This document shows, piece after piece, positions 43,076 through 51,100 of a stretch of 64,000 nt of DNA (the first letter of the stretch is position 1; every line of letters begins with the position of its first letter). The stretch is from Nocardia acididurans (GTDB taxonomy: Bacteria; Actinomycetota; Actinomycetes; Mycobacteriales; Mycobacteriaceae): contig NZ_JAERRJ010000006.1 in NCBI RefSeq assembly GCF_016741815.1, positions 248,001 through 312,000 of the forward strand. Direction: 5' to 3'. The translations under genes were made by a program, and so were the position numbers. The notes under the pieces are model-generated. The model saw only the letters and a list, made by a program, of their open reading frames with translations. It was not told where the DNA came from and did not search any database.

Positions 43076-43245
43076 GGCCTCACACTTTCTCGCGAAGTTG
43101 ACGTATCAGTTCTATCGATGTCGAACCGCTCGCGGAATCACCGTCCGGGCCACGCGGCGATGAATTCGGGCCGTTTCGCCCGTCTACTCTGAGGAGTGGC
43201 TGTGCCGCTCAACTTCTGCCGGGTAACCCGATCGAGGAGGCCATC

Positions 43246-43677
43246 ATGCCCGCTGTGAACCCCTGTCTCATCTTCGAAGGCAATGCCGAGGAAGCCGTCA
43301 CCTTCTACCAGTCCGTGCTGGGCGGTGAACTCGAGCTCGTCCGCTACGGCGATTTCGGCAGTGGGGCCGACCTGTCCGAGGACGACAAGAACCGCGTCGC
43401 CTACTCCGGCGTGACGGTTCCCGGCGGCGACGTCATCATGTGCATGGACTGCCCGCCCGACCAGTCCGTCAACTTCGCCGATGCCGGCTACAGCGTGAGC
43501 GTCGAGGCCGAGTCCGCCGCCGAGGCCGAGCGCTACTTCACCGAACTCTCCGCCGGTGGCCAGGTCTTCATGCCCTTCGGCAAATCCGAGTGGGCCGAGG
43601 CCTTCGGTATGTGCACCGACAAGTTCTCGGTCAGCTGGATGATCGGCTTCACCGGCAGCGGCGCGATGGGGCAGTAG
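43246..43677 (+). CDS. VOC-family protein (PhnB-like)
   Basis: This 143-aa vicinal-oxygen-chelate fold protein is similar to PhnB/3-demethylubiquinone methyltransferase-like proteins. It shows NPCLIFEGNAEEAVTFYQSVLGGELELVRYGDF and GQVFMPFGKSEWAEAFGMCTDKFSVSWMI. Most members dimerise and are of unknown or resistance-like function. GAGGAGG is located about 8 nt before the ATG. The gene is isolated by about 140-170 nt gaps. Confidence 0.87.
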   Translation: MPAVNPCLIFEGNAEEAVTFYQSVLGGELELVRYGDFGSGADLSEDDKNRVAYSGVTVPGGDVIMCMDCPPDQSVNFADAGYSVSVEAESAAEAERYFTELSAGGQVFMPFGKSEWAEAFGMCTDKFSVSWMIGFTGSGAMGQ

Positions 43678-43817
43678 ACGGCCGCCGCCTGTGCTGGTCG
43701 TCCCGCAGGCCCTTCGCCATTCGGTGGCCGCCGGGTGGCGTGGGGTCCGGCTGACGTCACTGTTCTGTCATCATTCGGCCCGGTTCGCGCGGCGCGGAAC
43801 GCAGTAGGGTCGGATTC

Positions 43818-45386
43818 GTGACCGGTCGTGGATTGCGAGTCGCCGCTGGCGTGGTGTCGGCGGGGGTGATTCTGGGTGTCGCCGAGCTGGTGGCGGTGCT
43901 GGCCGGGGCGGAGAGCGCGCCGCTGCCCGCCGTCGGTGACTGGGTGGTCGATCAGACGCCGGACGGGGTGCGCGAATGGGCGATCGACACCTTCGGCACC
44001 AGCGACAAGACGGTGCTGTTCCTGATCATGGGTGTGGTCGCCGTGGTGGTGGCCGCCCTGGCCGGTCTGGTCGAACGGACGCGGCGGCCGGTCGGGTCCG
44101 TGCTCTTCGTGGTCTTCGGCGGATGCGCCGCCCTCGCCGCCCTCACCCGCCCGCAGGCCACGTGGACCTGGATTTTTCCGGCAGTGCTCGGTACCTGGGC
44201 GGGAATCATTGTGCTGCGCAGTCTGATTCGCCGCATCGAGGACTTCGAGCGCGCTGCCGGAACAGGATCCGCCCCTGCCGATGCGGCCCCTGCCGATCCG
44301 GCCGCTGCCGATGTCGCGCTGGAGCGGCGAATCGTGGTGCGCGGCCTCGTGATCGGCGGTGCGGCCGCGGCAGGCGCGGGGCTCGTGGGACGGTTGCTGG
44401 GCGCGTCGTCGCGGAATGTGGCGGGGGAGCGGGCCGAGGTCACGTTGCCGTCGGTCACCGCACCGCTGCCGGAGGTGGATCCCGGTGCGGATCTTCGGAT
44501 TCCGGGTCTCACCTCGTATCTCACGCCGAATGCCGACTTCTACCGAATCGACACCGCACTCGTGGTGCCGCAGGTCAGCAAGGAGGACTGGTCGCTGCGC
44601 ATCCACGGCATGGTGGATCGCGAAATCCGGCTCACCTACGCGGATTTGGCGGCCCGCACCCCCATCGAGCGGCTGGTGACGCTGGCGTGCGTCTCCAACG
44701 AGATCGGCGGCGATCTCATCGGCAACGCGCTCTGGCTCGGGTACCGCCTCGATGAACTGCTCGCCGAGGCGGTGCCGCATCCGGAGGCCGATATGGTGCT
44801 GTCCCGCAGCAAGGACGGCTGGACGGCGGGCAGCCCGCTGTCGGTGCTCACCGACGGCCGCGACGCCATGCTCGCCGTCGGCATGAACGGTGAGGCGCTG
44901 CCGGTGGTGCACGGGTATCCGGCGCGCCTGGTGGTGCCGGGCCTCTACGGCTATGTCTCGGCGACCAAGTGGGTGACCGAACTCGAGGTCACCAGATTCG
45001 ATCGCGCGCAAGCGTATTGGACCAAGCGCGGCTGGTCGGCCTACGGCCCGATCAAGACCGGAACCCGCATCGACGTCCCGAGCTCCCGCAAGAGCCTCAC
45101 CCCCGGCCGTATCACCGTCGCGGGCGTCGCGTGGGCGCAGCATCGCGGCATCCGGGGCGTCGAGGTGCGCATCGATCAGGGCGAATGGCAGCCCGCCCGC
45201 CTGGCGGTCGAGCCTTCCATCGACACCTGGCGGCAGTGGGCCTTCGACTGGGAGGCCACCCCCGGCACGCACACCATCTGGGCGCGCGCCACCGACGGCG
45301 CCGGTGAAACGCAGACCGAGGAGCGCCGGGACGTGATCCCCGACGGCGCGACCGGCTACCCGTCGATCACGCTGCAAATCCGCTGA
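43818..45386 (+). CDS. Membrane-anchored molybdopterin-dependent oxidoreductase (sulfite oxidase family)
   Basis: This 522-aa protein has an N-terminal region with four to five transmembrane helices (about residues 8-28, 65-92, 97-118 and 122-140, then one near 172-195), followed by an extracytoplasmic molybdenum-cofactor domain. The likely molybdenum ligand Cys is in LVTLACVSNEIGGDLIGNALW. The C-terminal beta-sandwich dimerisation domain ends DGATGYPSITLQIR. The substrate is unknown; sulfite or sulfoxide are options. GTG 43818 is used. Confidence 0.87.
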   Translation: MTGRGLRVAAGVVSAGVILGVAELVAVLAGAESAPLPAVGDWVVDQTPDGVREWAIDTFGTSDKTVLFLIMGVVAVVVAALAGLVERTRRPVGSVLFVVFGGCAALAALTRPQATWTWIFPAVLGTWAGIIVLRSLIRRIEDFERAAGTGSAPADAAPADPAAADVALERRIVVRGLVIGGAAAAGAGLVGRLLGASSRNVAGERAEVTLPSVTAPLPEVDPGADLRIPGLTSYLTPNADFYRIDTALVVPQVSKEDWSLRIHGMVDREIRLTYADLAARTPIERLVTLACVSNEIGGDLIGNALWLGYRLDELLAEAVPHPEADMVLSRSKDGWTAGSPLSVLTDGRDAMLAVGMNGEALPVVHGYPARLVVPGLYGYVSATKWVTELEVTRFDRAQAYWTKRGWSAYGPIKTGTRIDVPSSRKSLTPGRITVAGVAWAQHRGIRGVEVRIDQGEWQPARLAVEPSIDTWRQWAFDWEATPGTHTIWARATDGAGETQTEERRDVIPDGATGYPSITLQIR

Positions 45387-45562
45387 ATCATCCCCGCCCC
45401 CCGGTATGTTTGTGCGACAGTGACGACTGATTTCGTGAGGCTTGGGGTAACTCACCGGGTACGTCCACAATTTGTTCGGTCATCAACCGCTGGCACGCGT
45501 GCTCGACGATCAACGGCAGTCGAGCTGTGCGCTGAAGTCACGGAGAGGCGGGCAGGCGCGCT

Positions 45563-46186
45563 TTGGCAGGAGTATTGGAGTGGGCGCGGGCGGAAAACCT
45601 GCAGCCCGAACCGATCACGCTCGACATCTGGCAGCAGTTACCTCGCGACTTCTGTCAGATGGTGGAGGTCGTGAACGGTGATGTGGTGCGCGCGGAAGCG
45701 CCCACGCACACCCACCGCAATGCCGCCCGCCGCATCGCCACCATGCTGGAGGCGGGCGCGGAAACCCATATGAGCAGGTACAACGACGGCCGCCTGTACG
45801 CGGGCACCGATGTCGACGTCCTGCTGTGGGAGCGCCCGCGCGTCACCGTGCGGCGACCGGATGTCGCCCTGTTCACCTGTGAGCCAACCGATGTCGGCCC
45901 GCTGCCCGCCTCCCGCGTGAAGATCGCCGTAGAGGTGGTCTCCCCGGTGACCGAACGCATCGACACCGCCGACAAACAGGCGGAATACGCCCTGGCAGGC
46001 ATCCCCTGGTACTGGCTGGTCTGGATGGACCGCGACCGCGTGACGGCCATCGACACCCACGTCCTGGTGCTGGGCCACTACCGCACCCACCGCCGCATCA
46101 CCCCGGTGATACCCGGAGAAACGTTGGTGGACATGCCGATCGAGATCCGCATCGACTGGACGCGCCTGTTCGGCCTCATCTACTGA
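45563..46186 (+). CDS. Uma2-family (DUF820) putative restriction-endonuclease-like protein
   Basis: This 207-aa protein has a PD-(D/E)XK-type fold: VEVVNGDVVRAEAPTHTHRNAARRI, VRRPDVALFTCEP, KIAVEVVSPVTERIDTADKQAEYALAGIPWYWLVWMD. The catalytic Asp, Glu-x-Val and Lys residues are all there. Uma2 genes are common in actinobacteria and cyanobacteria, and their role is unknown. The start is uncertain: TTG 45563 is listed, with TTG 45575 after AGGAG as an alternative. It ends 7 nt inside the convergent small gene. Confidence 0.85.
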   Translation: MAGVLEWARAENLQPEPITLDIWQQLPRDFCQMVEVVNGDVVRAEAPTHTHRNAARRIATMLEAGAETHMSRYNDGRLYAGTDVDVLLWERPRVTVRRPDVALFTCEPTDVGPLPASRVKIAVEVVSPVTERIDTADKQAEYALAGIPWYWLVWMDRDRVTAIDTHVLVLGHYRTHRRITPVIPGETLVDMPIEIRIDWTRLFGLIY

Positions 46187-46428
46187 CGCCAGTTCTCCTG
46201 CGCCACCCGAAGCTCGATCACTTCCGCCAGCACACATTCCGCCGGATAACCCTGACAGGGCTGCCGAGCCTGGATAGCCCGATCCAGGCCGTCCCGCACC
46301 GCACACCGCGACTCCCGGCAGTCGCGATCATGCATGTCCCGCAACGCTTCCAGGTCCAGATTCTCGAACATCGAGAAGTCCGACGGCGCGGCGCGCACGC
46401 CGGGATCACGCGGCCCGATGTCGACCAC
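46180..46428 (-). CDS. Small Cys-containing hypothetical protein
   Basis: This protein of up to 82 aa contains four Cys residues (MHDRDCRESRCAVRDGL, then QPCQGYPAECVLAEVI) in a mostly helical frame ending AQENWRQ. Spacing C-x4-C...C-x6-C could bind metal or form disulfides. GTG 46428 overlaps the upstream small membrane gene by 23 nt; ATG 46371 is an alternative start that would avoid this. Not recognised. Orientation puts both small genes divergent from the XRE regulator. Confidence 0.45.
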   Translation of the reverse strand: MVDIGPRDPGVRAAPSDFSMFENLDLEALRDMHDRDCRESRCAVRDGLDRAIQARQPCQGYPAECVLAEVIELRVAQENWRQ

Positions 46429-46603
46429 GATGCCACCGTCCCGTCCCGCCCGATGCGGGCGCGTAGATGCACCCTTTCCCGTCGAGGTATGCGAGTCGTA
46501 GAAACCGCGTATCGCGTTCCCGCCCTATCCCGGCGAATCCCCACATGGACACCGCAGTCAACATCAGTACGAGCGCAATGAGTGCCGCTGTCTCCCAAGA
46601 CAT
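46406..46603 (-). CDS. Small single-pass membrane protein
   Basis: This 65-aa protein has one N-terminal helix (MSWETAALIALVLMLTAVSM) and a basic cytoplasmic or exported tail containing one Cys. GAGGTGA is 6 nt before the ATG, a good ribosome binding site. It is divergent from the XRE/DUF5753 gene across about 160 nt and followed by the small Cys protein. No family is recognised. Confidence 0.5.
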   Translation of the reverse strand: MSWETAALIALVLMLTAVSMWGFAGIGRERDTRFLRLAYLDGKGCIYAPASGGTGRWHRGRHRAA

Positions 46604-46762
46604 TTCGAATCACCTCGCCATTTCGGATTTGTCGTGATGTCATTCCGCTGACATCCAAAATGGCCTGAATGCTGTTTCGGCGCAGTATATTTGGTGAAAG
46701 CTCTTGGGCGTCCAGTGCGGACATGTTCACCGTAGACACTCCCCAGATAGCGAGGCTAAGAA

Positions 46763-47662
46763 ATGGCCGGGTCGACGGTCTCTCGCATGGATTTTGGAAA
46801 CGTAATGCGCGGTTTGCGAACCCGCGCGGATATGACAATTCTCGCTGCGGCGCTACACCTGGAAGTCTCTCGCCAGACGGTCATGCGTATGGAGGACGGC
46901 TTACCCACCAAGCTCGGCACCCTGCACATCCACGTGCTGCTCGACCAGTACAAAGCTGATCGGACCGCGTCAGCGGAAGCGTTGCGGCTGTGGGCGGAGA
47001 TTCGTGAGCAGGACAAAGTTGCCAAGGTGCAGGGGAATTCGAAGGGGTTCTGGAGGGCGTACACCGACCAGATCGCCCCGAATTTCCCCAAGTTTCTACG
47101 TCTCGAATCTGCGGCTGAGCACATTGTGTCGCACCAGATGTTGGTGATTCCCGGCTTGCTTCAGATCCCCGACTACCGTCGCGCGATCATTCAGATCAGC
47201 GAACCTGAGCTGTCAACGGTCGATCTCGAGCGCCGACTCGAACTGACCGCGCAGCGGCAGGTCCGACTGGAGGAGACCGACTTCCGGCTGGAAGTCTTGC
47301 TGTCCGAATCGGTTCTCAGACACAGGCCGAGTAGCCCTGCGATCATGGTGGAGCAGCTGCGTGCGCTGGCGGCGGCAGGAGACCGGGAGAACGTGAGCAT
47401 CCGTATAGTCCCCTTCGCAGTGGGCCCGCACCCAGGTCTGGCGATCCACTCATTTACGTTGCTGCGATTCGCGATTGGGGCAAGCGGGTTGACCTTGCCG
47501 TCCGTGGTGTTTGTAGAGGGGGCGATCGGCAGCATGTTCCATGAGCACGAAGACGAAGTGGGCCAATATCAGCGGGCGATCGAGGGTCTTCGCGCAGTAG
47601 CGTTGACCGAAGAGGACACCAGCGACTTGGTGTTTCGAGTTGCGAAGGAGTACGCAGCGTGA
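46763..47662 (+). CDS. XRE-family regulator with DUF5753 domain
   Basis: This 299-aa regulator has an N-terminal helix-turn-helix (about residues 10-65, VMRGLRTRADMTILAAALHLEVSRQTVMRMEDG) and a DUF5753 ligand domain (HQMLVIPGLLQIPDYRRAII, RQVRLEETDFRLEVLLSESVL, IVPFAVGPHPGLAIHSFTLLRF). This WhiJ-like type is widespread in actinomycetes and almost always next to a DUF397 gene, as here. Some act in development or antibiotic control in Streptomyces, others as toxin-antitoxin-like pairs. Start ATG 46763. Confidence 0.88.
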   Translation: MAGSTVSRMDFGNVMRGLRTRADMTILAAALHLEVSRQTVMRMEDGLPTKLGTLHIHVLLDQYKADRTASAEALRLWAEIREQDKVAKVQGNSKGFWRAYTDQIAPNFPKFLRLESAAEHIVSHQMLVIPGLLQIPDYRRAIIQISEPELSTVDLERRLELTAQRQVRLEETDFRLEVLLSESVLRHRPSSPAIMVEQLRALAAAGDRENVSIRIVPFAVGPHPGLAIHSFTLLRFAIGASGLTLPSVVFVEGAIGSMFHEHEDEVGQYQRAIEGLRAVALTEEDTSDLVFRVAKEYAA

Positions 47663-47847
47663 GGAAGCCGATCAGAGGCGAGTGGTACAAGTCGAGCAGA
47701 TCCGAGGGCGCGAAGCAGTGCGTGGAGGTCTACCACGGCAACGATTCCACCGGCATCCGCGACAGCAAGCACCCCGGCGGGCCGGAGCTGTACTTCACGC
47801 CCGCGCAGTGGGGGAGCTTCCTCCGATTCCTCAGTGCGGCTGAGTGA
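47659..47847 (+). CDS. DUF397 small protein
   Basis: This 62-aa protein with the standard DUF397 pattern W-x-K-S-S-R-S...C-V-E-V (GEWYKSSRSEGAKQCVEVYH, then RDSKHPGGPELYFTPAQWGSFL) overlaps the XRE gene by 4 nt (GTGA). The overlap shows translational coupling, and known pairs interact physically. Its end overlaps the convergent exported-protein gene by 17 nt. Confidence 0.87.
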   Translation: MRKPIRGEWYKSSRSEGAKQCVEVYHGNDSTGIRDSKHPGGPELYFTPAQWGSFLRFLSAAE

Positions 47848-48295
47848 ATCGGTAGACGGCAGTGTGCTCGGAACCGGCGGCCGGTGCGCTGGACGCTTCG
47901 TAGCGGTAGTCGCCGGTGTCGTTGGTGCGGCAGGTCAGGGTCAGCGTGTAGTCGACCGGGTTGCCGGCGGTGGTCTGCCTGCCGGTGAGTACCGCTGTGC
48001 CGGGTTCGGGTGAGCTGTAGGTGTAGTCGCTGTCCTGCCAGGAACCGGTGCCGACCACGATGTACTGGAGCCGGTCGGCGGACGGGAAGCGCACCAGCAC
48101 AAGGGAATCCCCGTTGGGTGCGCTCGGAACGCCGGGGGTGCTGCCGTAGAGGATCAGGCGGCGCTCGGCCAGGTCGGTGGGGACCGTGCACACCGGTGGC
48201 GGATTCTCGGGCGTGGCGTGGCTCGCGCCCGCGCCGGGCAGGGTCGACATCAGTGCCGCCGCGGCGATGAGCGCCGCACGCACGGGTCCGCGCAT
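47831..48295 (-). CDS. Exported protein of unknown function
   Basis: This 154-aa protein has a cleavable signal peptide (MRGPVRAALIAAAALMSTLP then an Ala-x-Ala-type site near residue 26) and a mature beta-rich domain with two Cys residues in a likely disulfide (PPVCTVPTD and LTLTCRTND). Length and strand pattern suggest a small secreted sandwich fold. ATG 48295 has AAAGGAA 6 nt upstream. An alternative start, GTG 48328, would overlap the stop of the 40-aa peptide by 4 nt (GTGA). It probably forms an operon with that peptide. Confidence 0.72.
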   Translation of the reverse strand: MRGPVRAALIAAAALMSTLPGAGASHATPENPPPVCTVPTDLAERRLILYGSTPGVPSAPNGDSLVLVRFPSADRLQYIVVGTGSWQDSDYTYSSPEPGTAVLTGRQTTAGNPVDYTLTLTCRTNDTGDYRYEASSAPAAGSEHTAVYRFTQPH

Positions 48296-48324
48296 CGCGG
48301 TTCCTTTCTTCGAGCCGGGGGAGT

Positions 48325-48447
48325 TCACAGCAGTCCGAAGGCGCTCAGGATGAACGTGATGTTCGCGGCGATGGCGGTGACGGTGTCCGCCAAACTCAAT
48401 GCCGCCGAACCCAGTGCGACCAAACCTGACGACAGCGTCGCTGACAT
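48325..48447 (-). CDS. 40-aa hydrophobic/amphipathic peptide
   Basis: The gene runs from ATG 48447 to TGA 48325-48327. The peptide has no charged residue except one Asp, is rich in Ala, Leu, Ser and Thr, and would form one long amphipathic helix, ending FILSAFGLL. GGAGAG lies 6 nt before the ATG. It directly precedes the exported-protein gene. Cell-wall porin peptides PorA/PorH of corynebacteria are of similar size and lack signal peptides, so a channel-forming role is a possible parallel, but I see no sequence match. Bacteriocin-like or signalling peptides are alternatives. Confidence 0.6.
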   Translation of the reverse strand: MSATLSSGLVALGSAALSLADTVTAIAANITFILSAFGLL

Positions 48448-48507
48448 CGGAACTCTCCCAGTCTTTTCGGCCGGAGAACGGTGGACGAACGCGGCAACAC
48501 AGTAAAC

Positions 48508-48543
48508 GACCCGGCGCGGAACACAGGTGTCCCGCGCCGGGTC
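48508..48543 (-). terminator. Terminator after the DHA2 efflux gene
   Basis: Arms at 48508-48524 and 48527-48543 pair over 17 bp with one G-U-type mismatch, separating the efflux gene (stop at 48643) from the peptide gene downstream. Between 48544 and 48642 the segment CGTCGCCTCCTGCTCGTGCGG occurs in two close copies, with no further gene seen. Confidence 0.65.
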
Positions 48544-48642
48544 GCGGCGAAAGTTACCGATGCGCTCTCGGCCCGGGGGCGTCGCCTCCTGCTCGTGCGG
48601 AGACCGTCGCCTCCTGCTCGTGCGGGGGCCTTCGCCTCCAAC

Positions 48643-50139
48643 TCAGTGCGCGGCGCTCGCCTTCGCCAGTTCCCCGGCTTCGCCCTTGTCGGAGTGCGGG
48701 CGTCCCACGAACAGCGCCGAGGCCACCACGCCGATCAGCAGGATCGCGGCGGGCAGATACATGGACTGGCTGAGCGCGGTGCTCATCTTCTCCAGGATCG
48801 GGTCGCGGACCTCGGCGGGCAGGTTGGCCAGGCTGCCGCCGCCGGTGCCCTCACCGATCGGGCCGTCGGTGGGCAGGTGCTGCGCGGCGATACGCGCCGA
48901 CAGCAGCGCGCTCACGGCCGCCGAACCGAGCACCGAACCGACCTGCCGGGTGGTGTTGTAGACGCCCGCGCCCGCACCGGCCTGCTGGATCGGCAGATTG
49001 TGCGTGGCCGTGGTGGCCAGCGGAGCCCAGATGCAGGCATTGGCGATACCGGCGATACCGCCGATCACCAGGAACGCCGCAATCGAAGCGTCCGGCTTCA
49101 TCAGCACCGCGAAACCGAAGGTGGTGGCCGCGAACACCGCGAAACCGATGGTCGGCAGGATGCGCGGGGCCAGCTTGTCCGACAGCTTGCCGATGATCGG
49201 CGCGAACACGCCGGTCAGAATCGCCATGGGCGCGAGCACCAGCGCCGACCGCGTCGGCGACAGGTCGTGCACCTGCTGCAGGTAGAAGTAGAACGGCACG
49301 AAGGTCGCCGTCACCGCCGCGCCCATGGCGGCGATGGCCAGGCTGGACAGCCCGAAATTGCGGTCCTTGAACAGGCTCAGCGGCACCAGCGGCTCTTCGG
49401 TATTGCGCGCCTGGTTCACCACGAACAGGCCCAGCACCACGATGCCCGCGATGATCATCGCCCAGATCAGGCCGTCCCAATCGCGGGTATTGCCCTCCTG
49501 GATGCCGAACACCAGCAGGAACATGCCGGCCGCCGACAGTGCGACGCCGACAAGATCGAACTTGTGCTGATGGGTGTCCAGCGTCGGCACCAGCCACACG
49601 GCCAGCGCGAACGCGATGATGCCGATGGGCACGTTGATGTAGAAGATCCACTCCCAGCCCTGCGAATCCACCAGGAAGCCGCCCAGGATCGGGCCGACCA
49701 GGGTCGCCAGACCGGCGACGCCGCCCCACAGGCCCATGGCCGCGCCGCGCTTGTCCGGCGGGAAGGTGCGGGTGATGACGGCCATGGTCTGCGGTGTCAT
49801 GAGCGCCGCGCCGAGACCCTGCACGGCACGCGCCGCGATCAGCATCTCGATGCTGCCCGACATGGCGCACCACAGCGAGGCGGCGGTGAACACGGCCAGG
49901 CCGAGCAGATAGATGTTCTTGGGGCCGAAGCGATCTCCGAGCCTCCCGGTGACCAGCAGCGGCACCGCGTAGGTGAGCAGGTAGGCGCTGGTCACCCAGA
50001 TGACGGCGTTGATGTCGGCGTGCAGGTCGTTCATGATCGCGGGATTCGCCACCGCGACGATGGTCATATCCAGCAGGATCATGAAGAATCCGACGACCAG
50101 CGCGTATAGCGCGAGCCACGGATTGCGTTGGGTGGACAT
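48643..50139 (-). CDS. DHA2-family MFS multidrug efflux transporter (14 TM)
   Basis: This 498-aa drug:H+ antiporter of the EmrB/QacA group has fourteen hydrophobic segments. It shows motif A (RLGDRFGPKNIYLLGL) after TM2, motif C-like GPILGGFLVDSQGWEWIFYINVPIG, and a TM13/14 region near the C-terminus. It lies downstream of a PadR gene on the same strand (91 nt gap), a common arrangement for inducible pumps. The substrates cannot be read from sequence. Confidence 0.9.
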   Translation of the reverse strand: MSTQRNPWLALYALVVGFFMILLDMTIVAVANPAIMNDLHADINAVIWVTSAYLLTYAVPLLVTGRLGDRFGPKNIYLLGLAVFTAASLWCAMSGSIEMLIAARAVQGLGAALMTPQTMAVITRTFPPDKRGAAMGLWGGVAGLATLVGPILGGFLVDSQGWEWIFYINVPIGIIAFALAVWLVPTLDTHQHKFDLVGVALSAAGMFLLVFGIQEGNTRDWDGLIWAMIIAGIVVLGLFVVNQARNTEEPLVPLSLFKDRNFGLSSLAIAAMGAAVTATFVPFYFYLQQVHDLSPTRSALVLAPMAILTGVFAPIIGKLSDKLAPRILPTIGFAVFAATTFGFAVLMKPDASIAAFLVIGGIAGIANACIWAPLATTATHNLPIQQAGAGAGVYNTTRQVGSVLGSAAVSALLSARIAAQHLPTDGPIGEGTGGGSLANLPAEVRDPILEKMSTALSQSMYLPAAILLIGVVASALFVGRPHSDKGEAGELAKASAAH

Positions 50140-50230
50140 GTAATACGGGTCCTATCTCGTATGGGTGCCGACCGCGATCACGGTGACCGCTATCGGCGAA
50201 CGCTCGGAAAACGGCTGGGGGGCTGGAGGT

Positions 50231-50923
50231 TTATCCGGCACCACCTCTCCGGACCGCCGCGATGTCCTCCTGCGTGAGACCCGCGCCCCAGTCGTGGCCC
50301 CTACTGGGCTGACAGGTTTCCACGCGTTCTCCGGTGACGGGATCGAATGCTTCCCAAGGCAATTCGCCGGTGGCGAGTTCGTCGATGAAGCCGCGCAGCC
50401 ACTCCAGTTCGGCGCGGGTGCGGGCGGTGGCGTAGTCGATGACCGCCCAGTAGCGGCGCGGCACCTCCCGGCTCGCGGCCACCGCCCGGATCGCCTCGTA
50501 TTCGGCGATTCGGCCCTCGATCCAGGTGACGCGTTCACGCAGCAGCGTGACCACCTCGTCCACAGGCAGATTGTGCGCCTCGGCCAGCGCCACATCGAAG
50601 ATCGGGTACTCCCTGACCGGCTGCCGCAGGATCTCGGTGACGCGCGCCAGCAGGGCTTCCTGCCCCGCGTCGGTGATCCGGTAGGTGGTGCGTTCCGGCC
50701 GGTTACCGGCCCGATTCGTACCCTCCGCGACCACCAGTTCCTGCTCGGCCAGGCGCGCCACCGTGTGGTACAGCGACCCGGGCTTCACCTTCACGAGTTC
50801 GTCCTCGTGCCGGTTCATGAGCAGTTGATACATCTCGTACGGGTGCATCGGGTTCTCCGCGAGCAGTGCGAGTACCGCGATGGCCAGCGGCGTGAGCGCC
50901 GGACCCGCCTGCTTCCTGGACAC
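50231..50923 (-). CDS. PadR-family transcriptional regulator
   Basis: This 230-aa regulator has an N-terminal winged helix (TPLAIAVLALLAENPMHPYEMYQLLMNRHEDELVKVKPGSLYHTVARLAEQELV) and a C-terminal dimerisation coiled-coil. It ends in a 25-residue Trp-containing tail. GTG 50923 is chosen since GGAG sits 6 nt upstream; ATG 50935 has GGAGGA almost touching it. A palindrome in front at 50949-50966 is a likely autoregulatory site. It probably represses itself and the efflux pump until a toxic compound binds. Confidence 0.87.
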   Translation of the reverse strand: MSRKQAGPALTPLAIAVLALLAENPMHPYEMYQLLMNRHEDELVKVKPGSLYHTVARLAEQELVVAEGTNRAGNRPERTTYRITDAGQEALLARVTEILRQPVREYPIFDVALAEAHNLPVDEVVTLLRERVTWIEGRIAEYEAIRAVAASREVPRRYWAVIDYATARTRAELEWLRGFIDELATGELPWEAFDPVTGERVETCQPSRGHDWGAGLTQEDIAAVRRGGAG

Positions 50924-50948
50924 TGTGCGCTCCATTCCTCCGTGCCAA

Positions 50949-50966
50949 ATATTCCAGGCGGAATAT
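50949..50966. promoter_or_regulatory. Palindromic operator candidate upstream of the PadR gene
   Basis: ATATTCC-AGGC-GGAATAT is a perfect inverted repeat with 7-bp arms, 26 nt before the PadR start. Its AT-rich arms stand out from the GC-rich background. Confidence 0.65.
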
Positions 50967-51045
50967 ACGGCGCGGAGGATCGCCGAACAAGCCCGTGCCC
51001 CCGACCTGTGAGCCCTCTCACCGCAGTGGCATGCCGAACGACAAA

Positions 51046-51074
51046 GGCCCGGCCGGTTGTGAACCGGCCGGGCC
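51046..51074 (-). terminator. Terminator after the D-aminoacylase-like gene
   Basis: GGCCCGGCCGGTT at 51046-51058 pairs exactly over 13 bp with 51062-51074 around a GTG loop. Read on the minus strand it is followed by TTTGTCG. It lies 27 nt past the stop at 51101. Confidence 0.85.
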
Positions 51075-51100
51075 GCCTACCTCTCCCGCGCGCTCCTCGG

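Noticed and set aside
43533..45470. A 645-codon open frame on the minus strand across the molybdoenzyme gene
   Set aside because: It is an antisense shadow of high-GC codon bias; its product is His/Arg/Gly-rich without motifs, whereas the plus strand encodes a full sulfite-oxidase-type protein.
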